A stretch of DNA of 63,242 bases from an uncultured Chitinophagaceae bacterium (GTDB taxonomy: Bacteria; Bacteroidota; Bacteroidia; Chitinophagales; Chitinophagaceae). The first letter of the stretch is position 1. Each line of letters starts with the position of its first letter. Location of the stretch: positions 1 through 63,242 of the forward strand of contig CALLZY010000259.1 in NCBI GenBank assembly GCA_937858715.1. The letters are read 5' to 3'. A model generated the notes under the pieces. It was not told the origin of the DNA, made no database searches, and was given only the letters and a program-made list of their open reading frames with translations. The translations under genes were made by a program, and so were the position numbers. This document shows positions 25,553 to 33,525 of the stretch, in pieces.

Positions 25553-25795
25553 ATGTATTTAAAGAAGAACATCGCAACCAGCGAATCTGGTTTTATTTTC
25601 AATCCCTCTACTGGCGATTCATATGCTGCAAACCCCGTCGCAGCGGAAATTATTTCAATGCTGAAGCAAGGGACACCAGCTTCTTCTGTAAAGCAGCATA
25701 TCCTGGAACAGTATGAAGTAGATACGCTGCGTCTTGAGAAGGACTGGGATGATTTTATGAGCCAATTAAAAGAAGCAAACCTTGTTGAAGACTAA
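25553..25795 (+). CDS. PqqD-like peptide-binding protein (RRE type)
   Basis: An 80-residue PqqD-family protein. The pattern is typical: an N-terminal beta strand with SGFIFNPSTGDSYAANPVAAEII, then MLKQGTPASSVKQHILEQYEVDTLRLEKDWDDFMSQLKEANLVED, matching the winged helix-turn-helix fold that binds leader peptides in RiPP pathways. No radical-SAM partner (PqqE type) is nearby, which is unusual. It starts a run of six genes spaced 9 to 16 bases apart or overlapping. In this context it probably presents a peptide or a protein tail to the ATP-grasp enzyme or the decarboxylase that follow. Confidence 0.82.
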   Translation: MYLKKNIATSESGFIFNPSTGDSYAANPVAAEIISMLKQGTPASSVKQHILEQYEVDTLRLEKDWDDFMSQLKEANLVED

Positions 25796-25804
25796 AATTT
25801 TTTT

Positions 25805-26857
25805 ATGAAAGAATCCGTTAAACCTTTGACGATTGCTGTAACCGGACTTAACGCCATTGATAGTCCCGGTCCGGGAGTTGCCGTAATCCGGGCACTACGG
25901 GATGGACTTGACAGACCGGTGCGGATAATTGGTTTGTCTTATGAGACGCTTGAACCCGGAATTTATATGCATGATGTGGTTGACAAGACTTACCAGGTGC
26001 CATATCCTGCTGCAGGTTCAGAAACACTTCTTAAACGTCTTCAATACATACACAGTAAAGAGGACTTACAGCTTATCATTCCCAATTTTGATGCTGAGTT
26101 GTATAATTTCATCAGACTGGCGCCTGTTTTAAAAAGTATGGGTATTGCTACTTTTCTTCCCACTCCAGAGCAATTTGAAGCAAGAGATAAGGTAAACCTA
26201 TACAGGTTTGGTGAAAAACATGGGCTAATAGTTCCCCAGGATAGAATCATTAATTCTGTTTTAGAGTTAAGCTCATGTGAAGAGGATTTTGGATTTCCAC
26301 TTGTTATAAAAGGAAAGTTTTATGATGCAATTATTGCTCATACAATGGAACAGGCGCAAAAGGCCTTTTATAAACTTTCTGCTAAATGGGGCTTGCCCAT
26401 CATCGTTCAGAAGTTTATAAGCGGAACAGAAATCAACATCGCAGTATTAGGTGATGGGCGAGGGAATGCCGTGAGTATTATTCCAATGCGGAAACTCTAT
26501 ATAACAGATAAGGGGAAAGCTTGGGCCGGAATTACTCTTGAAGACGAGGCATTAATAAAAGTTGCCAGCGATTTTGTAAAAGCCACCAACTGGAAAGGCG
26601 GCTGTGAACTGGAAATAATGAAGACGGCCAAAGGAGAGCTGTACATTATGGAAATTAATCCCCGGTTCCCGGCATGGATTTACTTAACAGCTGCTGCAGG
26701 TCAAAATCAACCCGCCTCACTTGCAAGAATGGCATTAAACGAAGATCAGCCTTTGTATAAAGAATATGCTGTCGGGAAAATATTTGTTCGCTATTCGTGG
26801 GATCATATAACCGATATTAATGAGTTTCACCAGATAAGCGGGAAAGGAGAATTATAA
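25805..26857 (+). CDS. ATP-grasp carboxylate-amine ligase-like protein
   Basis: A 350-residue ATP-grasp protein. The N-terminal part (about 1-115) is a Rossmann-like pre-ATP domain; the ATP-grasp lobes follow, with FPLVIKGKFYDAII for the phosphate-binding strand and MEINPRFP (282-289) giving the metal-binding Glu-x-Asn. The fold is closest by eye to carbamoyl phosphate synthase/biotin carboxylase-type and peptide-ligase ATP-grasp enzymes, which activate a carboxylate as acyl phosphate and join it to an amine. The substrate is unknown. It sits 9 bases after the PqqD-like gene and 10 bases before the decarboxylase. Confidence 0.82.
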   Translation: MKESVKPLTIAVTGLNAIDSPGPGVAVIRALRDGLDRPVRIIGLSYETLEPGIYMHDVVDKTYQVPYPAAGSETLLKRLQYIHSKEDLQLIIPNFDAELYNFIRLAPVLKSMGIATFLPTPEQFEARDKVNLYRFGEKHGLIVPQDRIINSVLELSSCEEDFGFPLVIKGKFYDAIIAHTMEQAQKAFYKLSAKWGLPIIVQKFISGTEINIAVLGDGRGNAVSIIPMRKLYITDKGKAWAGITLEDEALIKVASDFVKATNWKGGCELEIMKTAKGELYIMEINPRFPAWIYLTAAAGQNQPASLARMALNEDQPLYKEYAVGKIFVRYSWDHITDINEFHQISGKGEL

Positions 26858-26867
26858 TACGAATACT

Positions 26868-28226
26868 ATGAAGAAATTAAAGTATGAAAGCCCTTCCATT
26901 CAGAAAATGAATGGCGGGTTGATGAATAAGTTTGGAACGAGAACTGAATATGAACCAGTGAAGCACATTGACGGAGTATCAGTGCATGCAATGATGGAGC
27001 AATACGGCTCGCCCTTGTTTGTTATCAGTGAAAGAACCATCAGGAATAACTATCAAAATGCCGTAAGGGCCTTTACAACCCGTTACCCCAAAGTACAGTT
27101 TGCATGGAGTTACAAAACGAATTACCTGAATGCTGTCTGCAAAATATTTCATCAGGAAGGCAGCTGGGCAGAAGTGGTAAGCGGATTTGAGTATCAGAAG
27201 GCTCTTGGAAATGGTGTCCCGGGAGATAAAATCATTTTTAATGGTCCGGAGAAAACAAATGAAGAATTAAAGATTGCCGCAGATAACGGATCACTAATTC
27301 ACATTGACCATTTTGATGAGTTATATCAGCTTATCGAAATCAGTGATACGTTGAAAAGAAAACCCAGAGTGGCGATTCGTGTAAATATGGATACCGGGGT
27401 TTATCCTTTGTGGGACCGCTTCGGGTTCAACTATGAAAATGGCCAAGCATGGAGTGCAATTACAAAAATTGTAAACTCAGGTAAAATGGAGTTAACGGGT
27501 TTGCACTGTCATATCGGGACATTCATGCTTTCTGTGAATGCGTATGCAACCGCTGTAAAGAAACTGGGAGACCTTGCATGGAGGTGTAAAACACAATTGA
27601 ATAATCCCGTACTGTATATTGACCTTGGTGGTGGCTTTCCATCAAGCAATACACTTCGTGGCTCATTCCTTCCGGGAACAGATAATGTTCCGACGGTTGA
27701 TGAATTTGCAGAAGCCATCACATCACAACTGCTTCTGCTTGGTTTTTCTGCAAATGAGCTGCCGTTGCTAATGCTTGAAAGCGGCCGTGTGCTGGTAGAT
27801 GATGCAGGGTATCTGCTTTCAACAGTTTTGGCAAACAAAAGACTTAGTGATGGACGAAGGGCCACCATTCTCGATGCAGGAGTTAATATACTCTTTACTT
27901 CTTTTTGGTATGATCACAAAATTACTCCGGCACAAGAGTTTACACAGCATACAGAGGATATGGCTTTATATGGTCCTTTGTGCATGAATATCGATGTGGT
28001 GCGGCAAAGTGTAAATCTTCCTTTGCTCAACCGTGGCGATAAAGTGGTAGTGCATAAAGTAGGTGCTTACAATATGACACAATGGATGCAGTTTATTCAA
28101 ATGAGGCCCAATGTGATTTTAGTTGATGAAAATGGCGAAACACATTTAATCAGGGAAGCAGAGAGTCTGCATTATCTTGAAAGCCTTGAAAAGGTTCCGG
28201 AGCATTTACAGAAGATAAGTTTATAA
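26868..28226 (+). CDS. Fold-type III PLP decarboxylase (DAP/Orn/Arg decarboxylase-like) with leader-like N-terminus
   Basis: A 452-residue alanine-racemase-fold decarboxylase. PLP lysine K83 is in SYKTNY; H213 and H215 are in GLHCHIG; the phosphate-binding loop is GGGFP (254-258); LESGR (303-307) replaces the usual EPGR; C372-x3-D376 in GPLCMNID corresponds to the CxxxD catalytic site; Y401 is present. All catalytic elements are therefore kept. The first 23 residues (YESPSIQKMNGGLMNKFG within them) precede the catalytic fold, are not part of known decarboxylases, and read like a RiPP leader. The substrate could be diaminopimelate, another amino acid or a peptide C-terminus. It probably works with the adjacent PqqD-like and ATP-grasp proteins. 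Confidence 0.85.
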   Translation: MKKLKYESPSIQKMNGGLMNKFGTRTEYEPVKHIDGVSVHAMMEQYGSPLFVISERTIRNNYQNAVRAFTTRYPKVQFAWSYKTNYLNAVCKIFHQEGSWAEVVSGFEYQKALGNGVPGDKIIFNGPEKTNEELKIAADNGSLIHIDHFDELYQLIEISDTLKRKPRVAIRVNMDTGVYPLWDRFGFNYENGQAWSAITKIVNSGKMELTGLHCHIGTFMLSVNAYATAVKKLGDLAWRCKTQLNNPVLYIDLGGGFPSSNTLRGSFLPGTDNVPTVDEFAEAITSQLLLLGFSANELPLLMLESGRVLVDDAGYLLSTVLANKRLSDGRRATILDAGVNILFTSFWYDHKITPAQEFTQHTEDMALYGPLCMNIDVVRQSVNLPLLNRGDKVVVHKVGAYNMTQWMQFIQMRPNVILVDENGETHLIREAESLHYLESLEKVPEHLQKISL

Positions 28227-28242
28227 AGCTATACCGACAAGA

Positions 28243-30435
28243 GTGAAAACCAGAAGTATCATATCATTTGGCCAATACACCTTCAATACGGTGCTGAACA
28301 GTTATTCAATGCTCTTTTTCAGTAACCGCAAATTCTTTGCAGGGATTGTAATGCTGGTTTCTTTTTTCAATCCTTATACTGGTTTTGCCGGATTTGTAGC
28401 CACCTTAATAGCCGCACTTGCTGCATGGTTTATTGGGTTTAGCAGGGAGCAGGTAAGAACAGGACTTTATACCTACAGTGGTCTTTTAGCAGGGCTGGGG
28501 ATGGGAACATTTTATGAATTCAGTTTGGGGTTTTGGATATTGCTTGCTCTTGCTGCAATTTTTTCTGTAATGCTTTCAGCAGCCCTGATTGCCAAACTGG
28601 CTAAAAGTAATTTACCGGCATTGTCGCTGGCTTTCATTTTTACATTGTGGTTGGTAATATTATCATCAAGGGAGTTTGCGGTAATCGGGCTGACTGAACG
28701 AAATATTTATTGGCTGAATGAGATGTATGCTACCGGAGGAACCGGGTTGATTCGTCTTGTGCAGTGGTTTGAAGAATTGCCATTGCCTGAATCTGTTGCC
28801 GGTTTTTTACGTTCGCTGAGTGCTATTCTTTTTCAGAGCAATATTGCTGCAGGCATTGTACTTGCTATCGGCCTCTTTCTTTTTTCAAGAATAGCCCTGA
28901 CATTAATGATAGCCGGTTATACTATCGCCATTCTTTTCATTCAGCTGATGGATGGCTATTCTGGGAGTGTGAACTATTATAATCTCGGAACTAATTTCAT
29001 GCTGGTATCGGTAGCTCTGGGGGGCTTTTATATCATCCCTTCTGTCCGTTCTTATTTTTGGTCGCTGATTACAGTGCCTATATCCTATATCCTTGTTATT
29101 GCATTTTGGAAAATTACGTACACCTGGGGTCTTCCCGTTTTCTCTTTGCCTTTTTGTTTTACTGTAATACTCTTTATTTATGTTCTGCAATTAAGAAAGG
29201 CGGGCGGGAAAATGGTGCTAACACCTATTCAGTATTATAGTCCTGAAGAAAATTTGTACCGTTACATCAACAGTAAAGAAAGGGTATATAGCAACTTCTA
29301 TTATTATCACCTGGCACTTCCCTTTTTAGGAGAATGGACGGTAAGTCAAGGGTATAATGGCGGCTTAACACACAAGGGTGAGTGGAGCAAGGCTCTGGAT
29401 TTTGTTATAACGGATAAGGGTGGAAAAACATTTTATGGTAATGGGTCTGAACCAGAACAGTTTTATTGTTATAATAAACCAGTCGTAAGCCCGGCAGACG
29501 GAATTGTAGAAGAGGTGATTGACTATGTGGATGATAATCCAATAGGGAAAAATAACTTACACCATAACTGGGGAAACACAATTGTGATAAAACATGCGGA
29601 AGGGCTTTATACTAAATTGTCGCATTTAAAGAAAGGCTCATTTAAAGTTTCCAAAGGAGCTTATGTAAGAAAAGGAGATATTGTTGCAAACTGTGGCAGT
29701 TCGGGCAGGTCTCCCGAACCTCACCTTCATTTCCAGGTTCAGGCAACACCGTATTTCGATTCGAGAACACTGGCCTATCCGTTCGCTTATTATATTAAGA
29801 CAGTTGAAAACAAATCATCTGTTGAAACATTTTCAGTGCCAGAAGAGGGTACGACCGCCGGCAACATGACATTAAATAATCAGCTTGTAAGTGCTTTCAC
29901 ATTTCAGCCAGGGTATTGTATGAAAGTGAGTGCTGCTGACCACAAGGATGAGGAATGGGAAGTAATGGTAAGCGCATACAACGAAACATACTTGTATTGC
30001 AGTGAGTATAAGGCATATGCCTATTTTGTGAATAATGGTTCTGTTTTTTATTTCACCAATTATTTTGGCAGCAACAAATCGCTGTTATACTTGTTTTATA
30101 AGGCAGCGTATAAAATTGTGCTGACATCCGATAAAAGAATTACCACAGGTGATATATATCCTCAGAACATCCTGAACAGGCATCCTATGAAATGGCTGCA
30201 GGATATCATCTCTCCCTTTGCTGTTTTTATGCGGGTTTCATACAGAAGCACTGTAAAACAAGGCAGTGATATTATGGGTGGAACTGAGATTACGATAGAA
30301 AGCAGGGCAATACAAAAGTTTCTTAGAAACGAGAAAGAAATCTTTGCCGCCGAATTAACCATAGCCGGGGGGAGAATTGCTTCGTTTACTGCAATAATGA
30401 AAAACAAGAAAATTGAAGTTATATGCGGAAGTTGA
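28243..30435 (+). CDS. Urea-transporter-like membrane domain fused to M23 peptidase
   Basis: A 730-residue fusion. Residues 1-320 hold about ten membrane segments with urea transporter features (NPYTGFAGFVA, GLYTYSGLLAGLG, NYYNLGTNFMLVSVALGGFYIIPS). Residues about 355-510 are a LytM/M23 zinc peptidase with the full ligand set H377/D386 (THKGEWSKALDF), H461 (KLSHLKK) and H494-x-H496 (EPHLHFQ). The last 220 residues form a beta-rich domain I do not recognise. The GTG at 28243 is used because the preceding UT-like helix region would be lost at the next ATG (28309). It may move a small amide or amine and cut peptidoglycan stems or a peptide outside. It overlaps the next gene by 13 bases. Confidence 0.8.
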   Translation: MKTRSIISFGQYTFNTVLNSYSMLFFSNRKFFAGIVMLVSFFNPYTGFAGFVATLIAALAAWFIGFSREQVRTGLYTYSGLLAGLGMGTFYEFSLGFWILLALAAIFSVMLSAALIAKLAKSNLPALSLAFIFTLWLVILSSREFAVIGLTERNIYWLNEMYATGGTGLIRLVQWFEELPLPESVAGFLRSLSAILFQSNIAAGIVLAIGLFLFSRIALTLMIAGYTIAILFIQLMDGYSGSVNYYNLGTNFMLVSVALGGFYIIPSVRSYFWSLITVPISYILVIAFWKITYTWGLPVFSLPFCFTVILFIYVLQLRKAGGKMVLTPIQYYSPEENLYRYINSKERVYSNFYYYHLALPFLGEWTVSQGYNGGLTHKGEWSKALDFVITDKGGKTFYGNGSEPEQFYCYNKPVVSPADGIVEEVIDYVDDNPIGKNNLHHNWGNTIVIKHAEGLYTKLSHLKKGSFKVSKGAYVRKGDIVANCGSSGRSPEPHLHFQVQATPYFDSRTLAYPFAYYIKTVENKSSVETFSVPEEGTTAGNMTLNNQLVSAFTFQPGYCMKVSAADHKDEEWEVMVSAYNETYLYCSEYKAYAYFVNNGSVFYFTNYFGSNKSLLYLFYKAAYKIVLTSDKRITTGDIYPQNILNRHPMKWLQDIISPFAVFMRVSYRSTVKQGSDIMGGTEITIESRAIQKFLRNEKEIFAAELTIAGGRIASFTAIMKNKKIEVICGS

Positions 30436-31598
30436 TAATTACAGGATGGATAGTTTTGCTTTTTGCAGAACTGCCTGTTATTGCTCAAAATGAATTTTCA
30501 TTTACAAGGGTTGATAGCTTGTCTTACTCATTATATGAAAGGGGGGAATGGAAATCGCTGCTGCTTTATGGTAAAAAGGCGATTACAAATCAGCAAGATT
30601 TTTTATTGTTGCGCTTACGTTTGGGGTATGCAGCTTTTATGCTTAAAAATTACAGCGAAGCAATAAAACAGTATAATGCAGTGTTGAAAGAAGATTCTTA
30701 TAACAGCACTGCACACTTTTTTATTTACTGGAGCAGAATGAATTTGAATCAACCGGAAATAGCAATGGTGGAAGTAAAATTATTAGCACCGGGTGTTTTG
30801 CCTGAAAACAAGTATCAGCCATTTGCATTGTCTGGTGCGGAAGCAGAAGTAAGTTTTAAGAAGGCGGACAGTGCTTCCCGCGGAAAACCACTTTACGCAA
30901 GGGTCGGGATAGGAAACCGCTTCAGCCATTCTTTTCATATGCAGCAGTCTCTTGCAACCTATCAGCAAACACTTAATGAACCTTTGTTTACAGCAGTTAG
31001 CAACAGTGATAAGATAAACATCAGCCAGTTTGAATACTATAACCGGATGATGATTAATCTTGACCGGAGGTGGCAGCTTAAGACAGCCTATCATTATCTC
31101 TATACACCGTTCAATAATTTCACATATCAGAATCATCTTTTGCTGGCTGGTGTTAAATATTATGGTGGTTATTTCGATATTCAGGCTGATGCAATAATTG
31201 GCCGGCTTACAGATACAGCTACAAAACAGTATAATTTTCAATTGGGCTTTTATCCGTTTGGCAATTTGAATCTTTATAGTTTTTCAACGGCAAGTGTAAG
31301 ACAGCGGCATGGTTCAGCTTTTAATTTCAGGCAGGTGCTGGGGGTAAAGGTGTACAAAAACACCTGGCTTGAGGGCAATGTTACAATGGGCAAATTTCAA
31401 AATTTTGCAGAGAATGATGCGCTGTATGTGTATAACTCAGTTGATCCTGATAAAATAAAAGCAGGGATATCAGGCTATTTTATGTTTGGGAAAACAATGG
31501 CACAATTAGGGTACACATTCGAGCAAAAGGAATTTTTTAGTACAGCAAATACTTATAATCAACATTCAATTACCGGAGGTTTATCATGGAAGTTTTAA
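30423..31598 (+). CDS. TPR protein with C-terminal outer-membrane beta-barrel
   Basis: A 391-residue exported protein: signal peptide (about 1-21, ending PVIAQ), two or three TPR-like helical repeats (about 35-120), then alternating amphipathic strands to the end. The last residues are LSWKF, whose terminal Phe is the usual signal for insertion by the Bam complex. No exact family is recognised; it is YaiO-like in layout. It overlaps the upstream fusion protein and the downstream TPR gene by 13 bases each, so its translation is coupled to both. A role as outer-membrane exit or docking partner of the system is inference. Confidence 0.7.
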   Translation: MRKLIITGWIVLLFAELPVIAQNEFSFTRVDSLSYSLYERGEWKSLLLYGKKAITNQQDFLLLRLRLGYAAFMLKNYSEAIKQYNAVLKEDSYNSTAHFFIYWSRMNLNQPEIAMVEVKLLAPGVLPENKYQPFALSGAEAEVSFKKADSASRGKPLYARVGIGNRFSHSFHMQQSLATYQQTLNEPLFTAVSNSDKINISQFEYYNRMMINLDRRWQLKTAYHYLYTPFNNFTYQNHLLLAGVKYYGGYFDIQADAIIGRLTDTATKQYNFQLGFYPFGNLNLYSFSTASVRQRHGSAFNFRQVLGVKVYKNTWLEGNVTMGKFQNFAENDALYVYNSVDPDKIKAGISGYFMFGKTMAQLGYTFEQKEFFSTANTYNQHSITGGLSWKF

Positions 31599-32206
31599 GA
31601 AACACTACATTGGCCGTTATTGCAACCCTGTTCTTCTTTTCTGCAACCGCACAGCAGGATGCAAAACTTCAGGCTGCTTTTAAAGAAAGTTATACGCAGG
31701 AGGCAAATAAGCAGTACACTGCTGCCGTAGCAACACTTAAATCGGTTTACGATGAAAAAAGTTATGAGTTAAACCTGCGGATTGGATGGTTATACTATCT
31801 TGGAAAAGATTATCCGCAATCGCAGACATACTACCAAAAAGCGGTTAATCTGAAGCCATATGCTTTGGAAGCTAAATTTGGTTTATTGAAACCACTCAGC
31901 AGTTTGGAAAGTTGGGATAAAGTACTGCAACTATATGAGGATATTCTGAAGATTGACCCGCAAAATACCTTTGCAGGATACTGGGCAGGAGTTATTTACT
32001 ATAACCGCCGCAAGTATGAGCAGGCGGCAAAATACTTTGAGAAAGTTATAAACTTATATCCGTTTGATTACGATGGTAACCATATGCTTGGCTGGACATA
32101 CCTGAACCTGGGCCGCAGCAATGACGCTAAAATACTTTTCAATAAAGCGTTGTTGTCAAAGCCGGGCGATGCTTCGTGCCTGGAAGGTTTGGGAAAAATA
32201 AGATAG
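31586..32206 (+). CDS. Secreted TPR protein
   Basis: A 206-residue protein with a signal peptide (about 1-23, ending SATAQ) and about four tetratricopeptide repeats, for example ELNLRIGWLYYLGKDYPQSQTYYQKAVNLKP and AGYWAGVIYYNRRKYEQAAKYFEKVINLYP. TPR proteins in the periplasm usually scaffold a complex. It is the last gene of the six-gene set and overlaps the barrel protein by 13 bases. It is followed closely by the convergent acetyltransferase gene with only 17 bases between, so no terminator is visible. Confidence 0.8.
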   Translation: MEVLRNTTLAVIATLFFFSATAQQDAKLQAAFKESYTQEANKQYTAAVATLKSVYDEKSYELNLRIGWLYYLGKDYPQSQTYYQKAVNLKPYALEAKFGLLKPLSSLESWDKVLQLYEDILKIDPQNTFAGYWAGVIYYNRRKYEQAAKYFEKVINLYPFDYDGNHMLGWTYLNLGRSNDAKILFNKALLSKPGDASCLEGLGKIR

Positions 32207-32223
32207 AATTCAGAAAAGAACGA

Positions 32224-32826
32224 TTACCGGGTAATGCCTTCCAGCATTTCTTTTTTACCCCGTTCCCATTCTTTTTTCAGTATGCTCATTACTATACTGT
32301 CTCTTCTGCCGCCTGTTAATGCGGGCATATGGCTTCTCTGTATGCCCTCCTGCACACAGCCTATTGCTTTCATAGATTTGATGCTTTTTACGTTTCTGGC
32401 ATCGGCTCTTAAGCCGCAGCGTTCAAGTCCCCATACATCAAATGCGTATGTAAGCATTAACAGTTTGCAGTGCCGGTTAACGCCGGTATGTTGAAAGTTT
32501 TTACCAAAGAATGTGTAACCGATTTCTGTTGTAAGGTAATCTTGCCGAATATCATAAAAACGGGTACAGCCAGCATAAGCTTTAGTTTTTTTATCAAAAA
32601 CAATGAAAGGGAATTCAGTTTTATTGTTTCTGTTTCTTATAGCATTTGCTATGTATTTTTTAAGATTTTCTTCTCCGGCGGCTGTGTCTAATCCATAATA
32701 CCACAGTTCGGGTTCGTTAAGTGAAAAGGGGAGCAGATGTTCAAAATCTGACTCTTGTAACGGACGGAGCAAAACCCTGTCATCTTCCAGAACGGGGTTC
32801 TGTTCAAAAATATCAATAGAAGGCAT
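32224..32826 (-). CDS. GNAT-family N-acetyltransferase
   Basis: A 200-residue RimJ/RimL-type acetyltransferase. Signature segments are DRVLLRPLQESDFEHLLPFSL at the N-terminus, TEIGYTFFGKNFQHTGVNRHCKLLMLTYAF (acetyl-CoA region), and LERCGLRADARNVKSIKSMKAIGCVQEGIQRSHM. The target is unknown. It follows the secreted protein gene at 32857 on the same strand with a 30-base gap, possibly as part of the murA transcript. It converges on the PqqD/ATP-grasp operon and appears unrelated to it. Confidence 0.9.
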   Translation of the reverse strand: MPSIDIFEQNPVLEDDRVLLRPLQESDFEHLLPFSLNEPELWYYGLDTAAGEENLKKYIANAIRNRNNKTEFPFIVFDKKTKAYAGCTRFYDIRQDYLTTEIGYTFFGKNFQHTGVNRHCKLLMLTYAFDVWGLERCGLRADARNVKSIKSMKAIGCVQEGIQRSHMPALTGGRRDSIVMSILKKEWERGKKEMLEGITR

Positions 32827-32856
32827 AGCAGTCGTTTAGATAAGCAAGGTAGTTAA

Positions 32857-33525
32857 TTAGTCAGTTTGTTTATAGACAACCAGGTTCTTTTTTTGGCGGC
32901 TCCAGTTGTTGTATTCGGTCAGGATAGTAATAAGTTCTTTTACAGAAAACCGCTTTTCCATTCGTTCAGTCAATTCACTATTATCACTGGTGTATCTTTC
33001 CAGTTCTTTTTTTCTGAAAGACTCTAACAGTACAGGTTTGCTTAATGCAGGCGAAGAAGAATCTGTTTTTGCAATGTAATACGTGGTATAGTCCTTTCTT
33101 GTTGTTTCTGTTTTTTGTTGTTGCACACCGTCAATGGTGGTTCTTTTTGTTGTTGTAATACTGTAATAATGCTCGTAAAAACTGATTGTGCCGGCAACTA
33201 TTTTTTTTAGAAATAATGTCTGATACCGGGACTGGTTACCGAGCAGAATTTCAATATCAACCGCACCGTAATGATATTCATTGCCTTTGTCATAAACACC
33301 ATAACCGGTTATGGTGCCACCAGCATGGAAAGAAACCACTTCGTTTTCTACAAGAAGGGTAACACTGTGTTTGTGAAGTTCCGCACACTCTTTGCAAAAT
33401 TTTACTTTGCAAAAAATTGTATCTGCCCCTTTGAGGGCATATCCCGTTTTAAACGTTGTGTCCTGCGAATGAAGGTTTAAGACGGATGAGGTTATCAAAG
33501 TGATAATGAGAATAAGGCGGTTCAT
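32857..33525 (-). CDS. Exported protein of unknown function
   Basis: A 222-residue protein with a signal peptide (about 1-20, ending LHSQ). The mature part is mainly beta (TFKTGYALKGADTIFCKVKFCKECAELHKHSV ... VDIEILLGNQSRYQTLFLKKIVAGTISFYEHYYSI) and resembles Bacteroidota envelope proteins of unknown role. KFCKECAELHKH contains a CxxC near residue 45. A helical C-terminus (FSVKELITILTEYNNWSRQKK) follows. The start is at 33525, one base before the murA stop at 33526, so it probably follows murA in the same transcript. Confidence 0.72.
   Translation of the reverse strand: MNRLILIITLITSSVLNLHSQDTTFKTGYALKGADTIFCKVKFCKECAELHKHSVTLLVENEVVSFHAGGTITGYGVYDKGNEYHYGAVDIEILLGNQSRYQTLFLKKIVAGTISFYEHYYSITTTKRTTIDGVQQQKTETTRKDYTTYYIAKTDSSSPALSKPVLLESFRKKELERYTSDNSELTERMEKRFSVKELITILTEYNNWSRQKKNLVVYKQTD

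Noticed and set aside
25498-25716. Frame overlapping the PqqD-like gene
   Set aside because: The PqqD frame carries the family pattern; the other does not.
32224-32826. Acetyltransferase as part of the PqqD/ATP-grasp system
   Set aside because: It lies on the opposite strand and appears to follow the murA-side transcript; no evidence of linkage.
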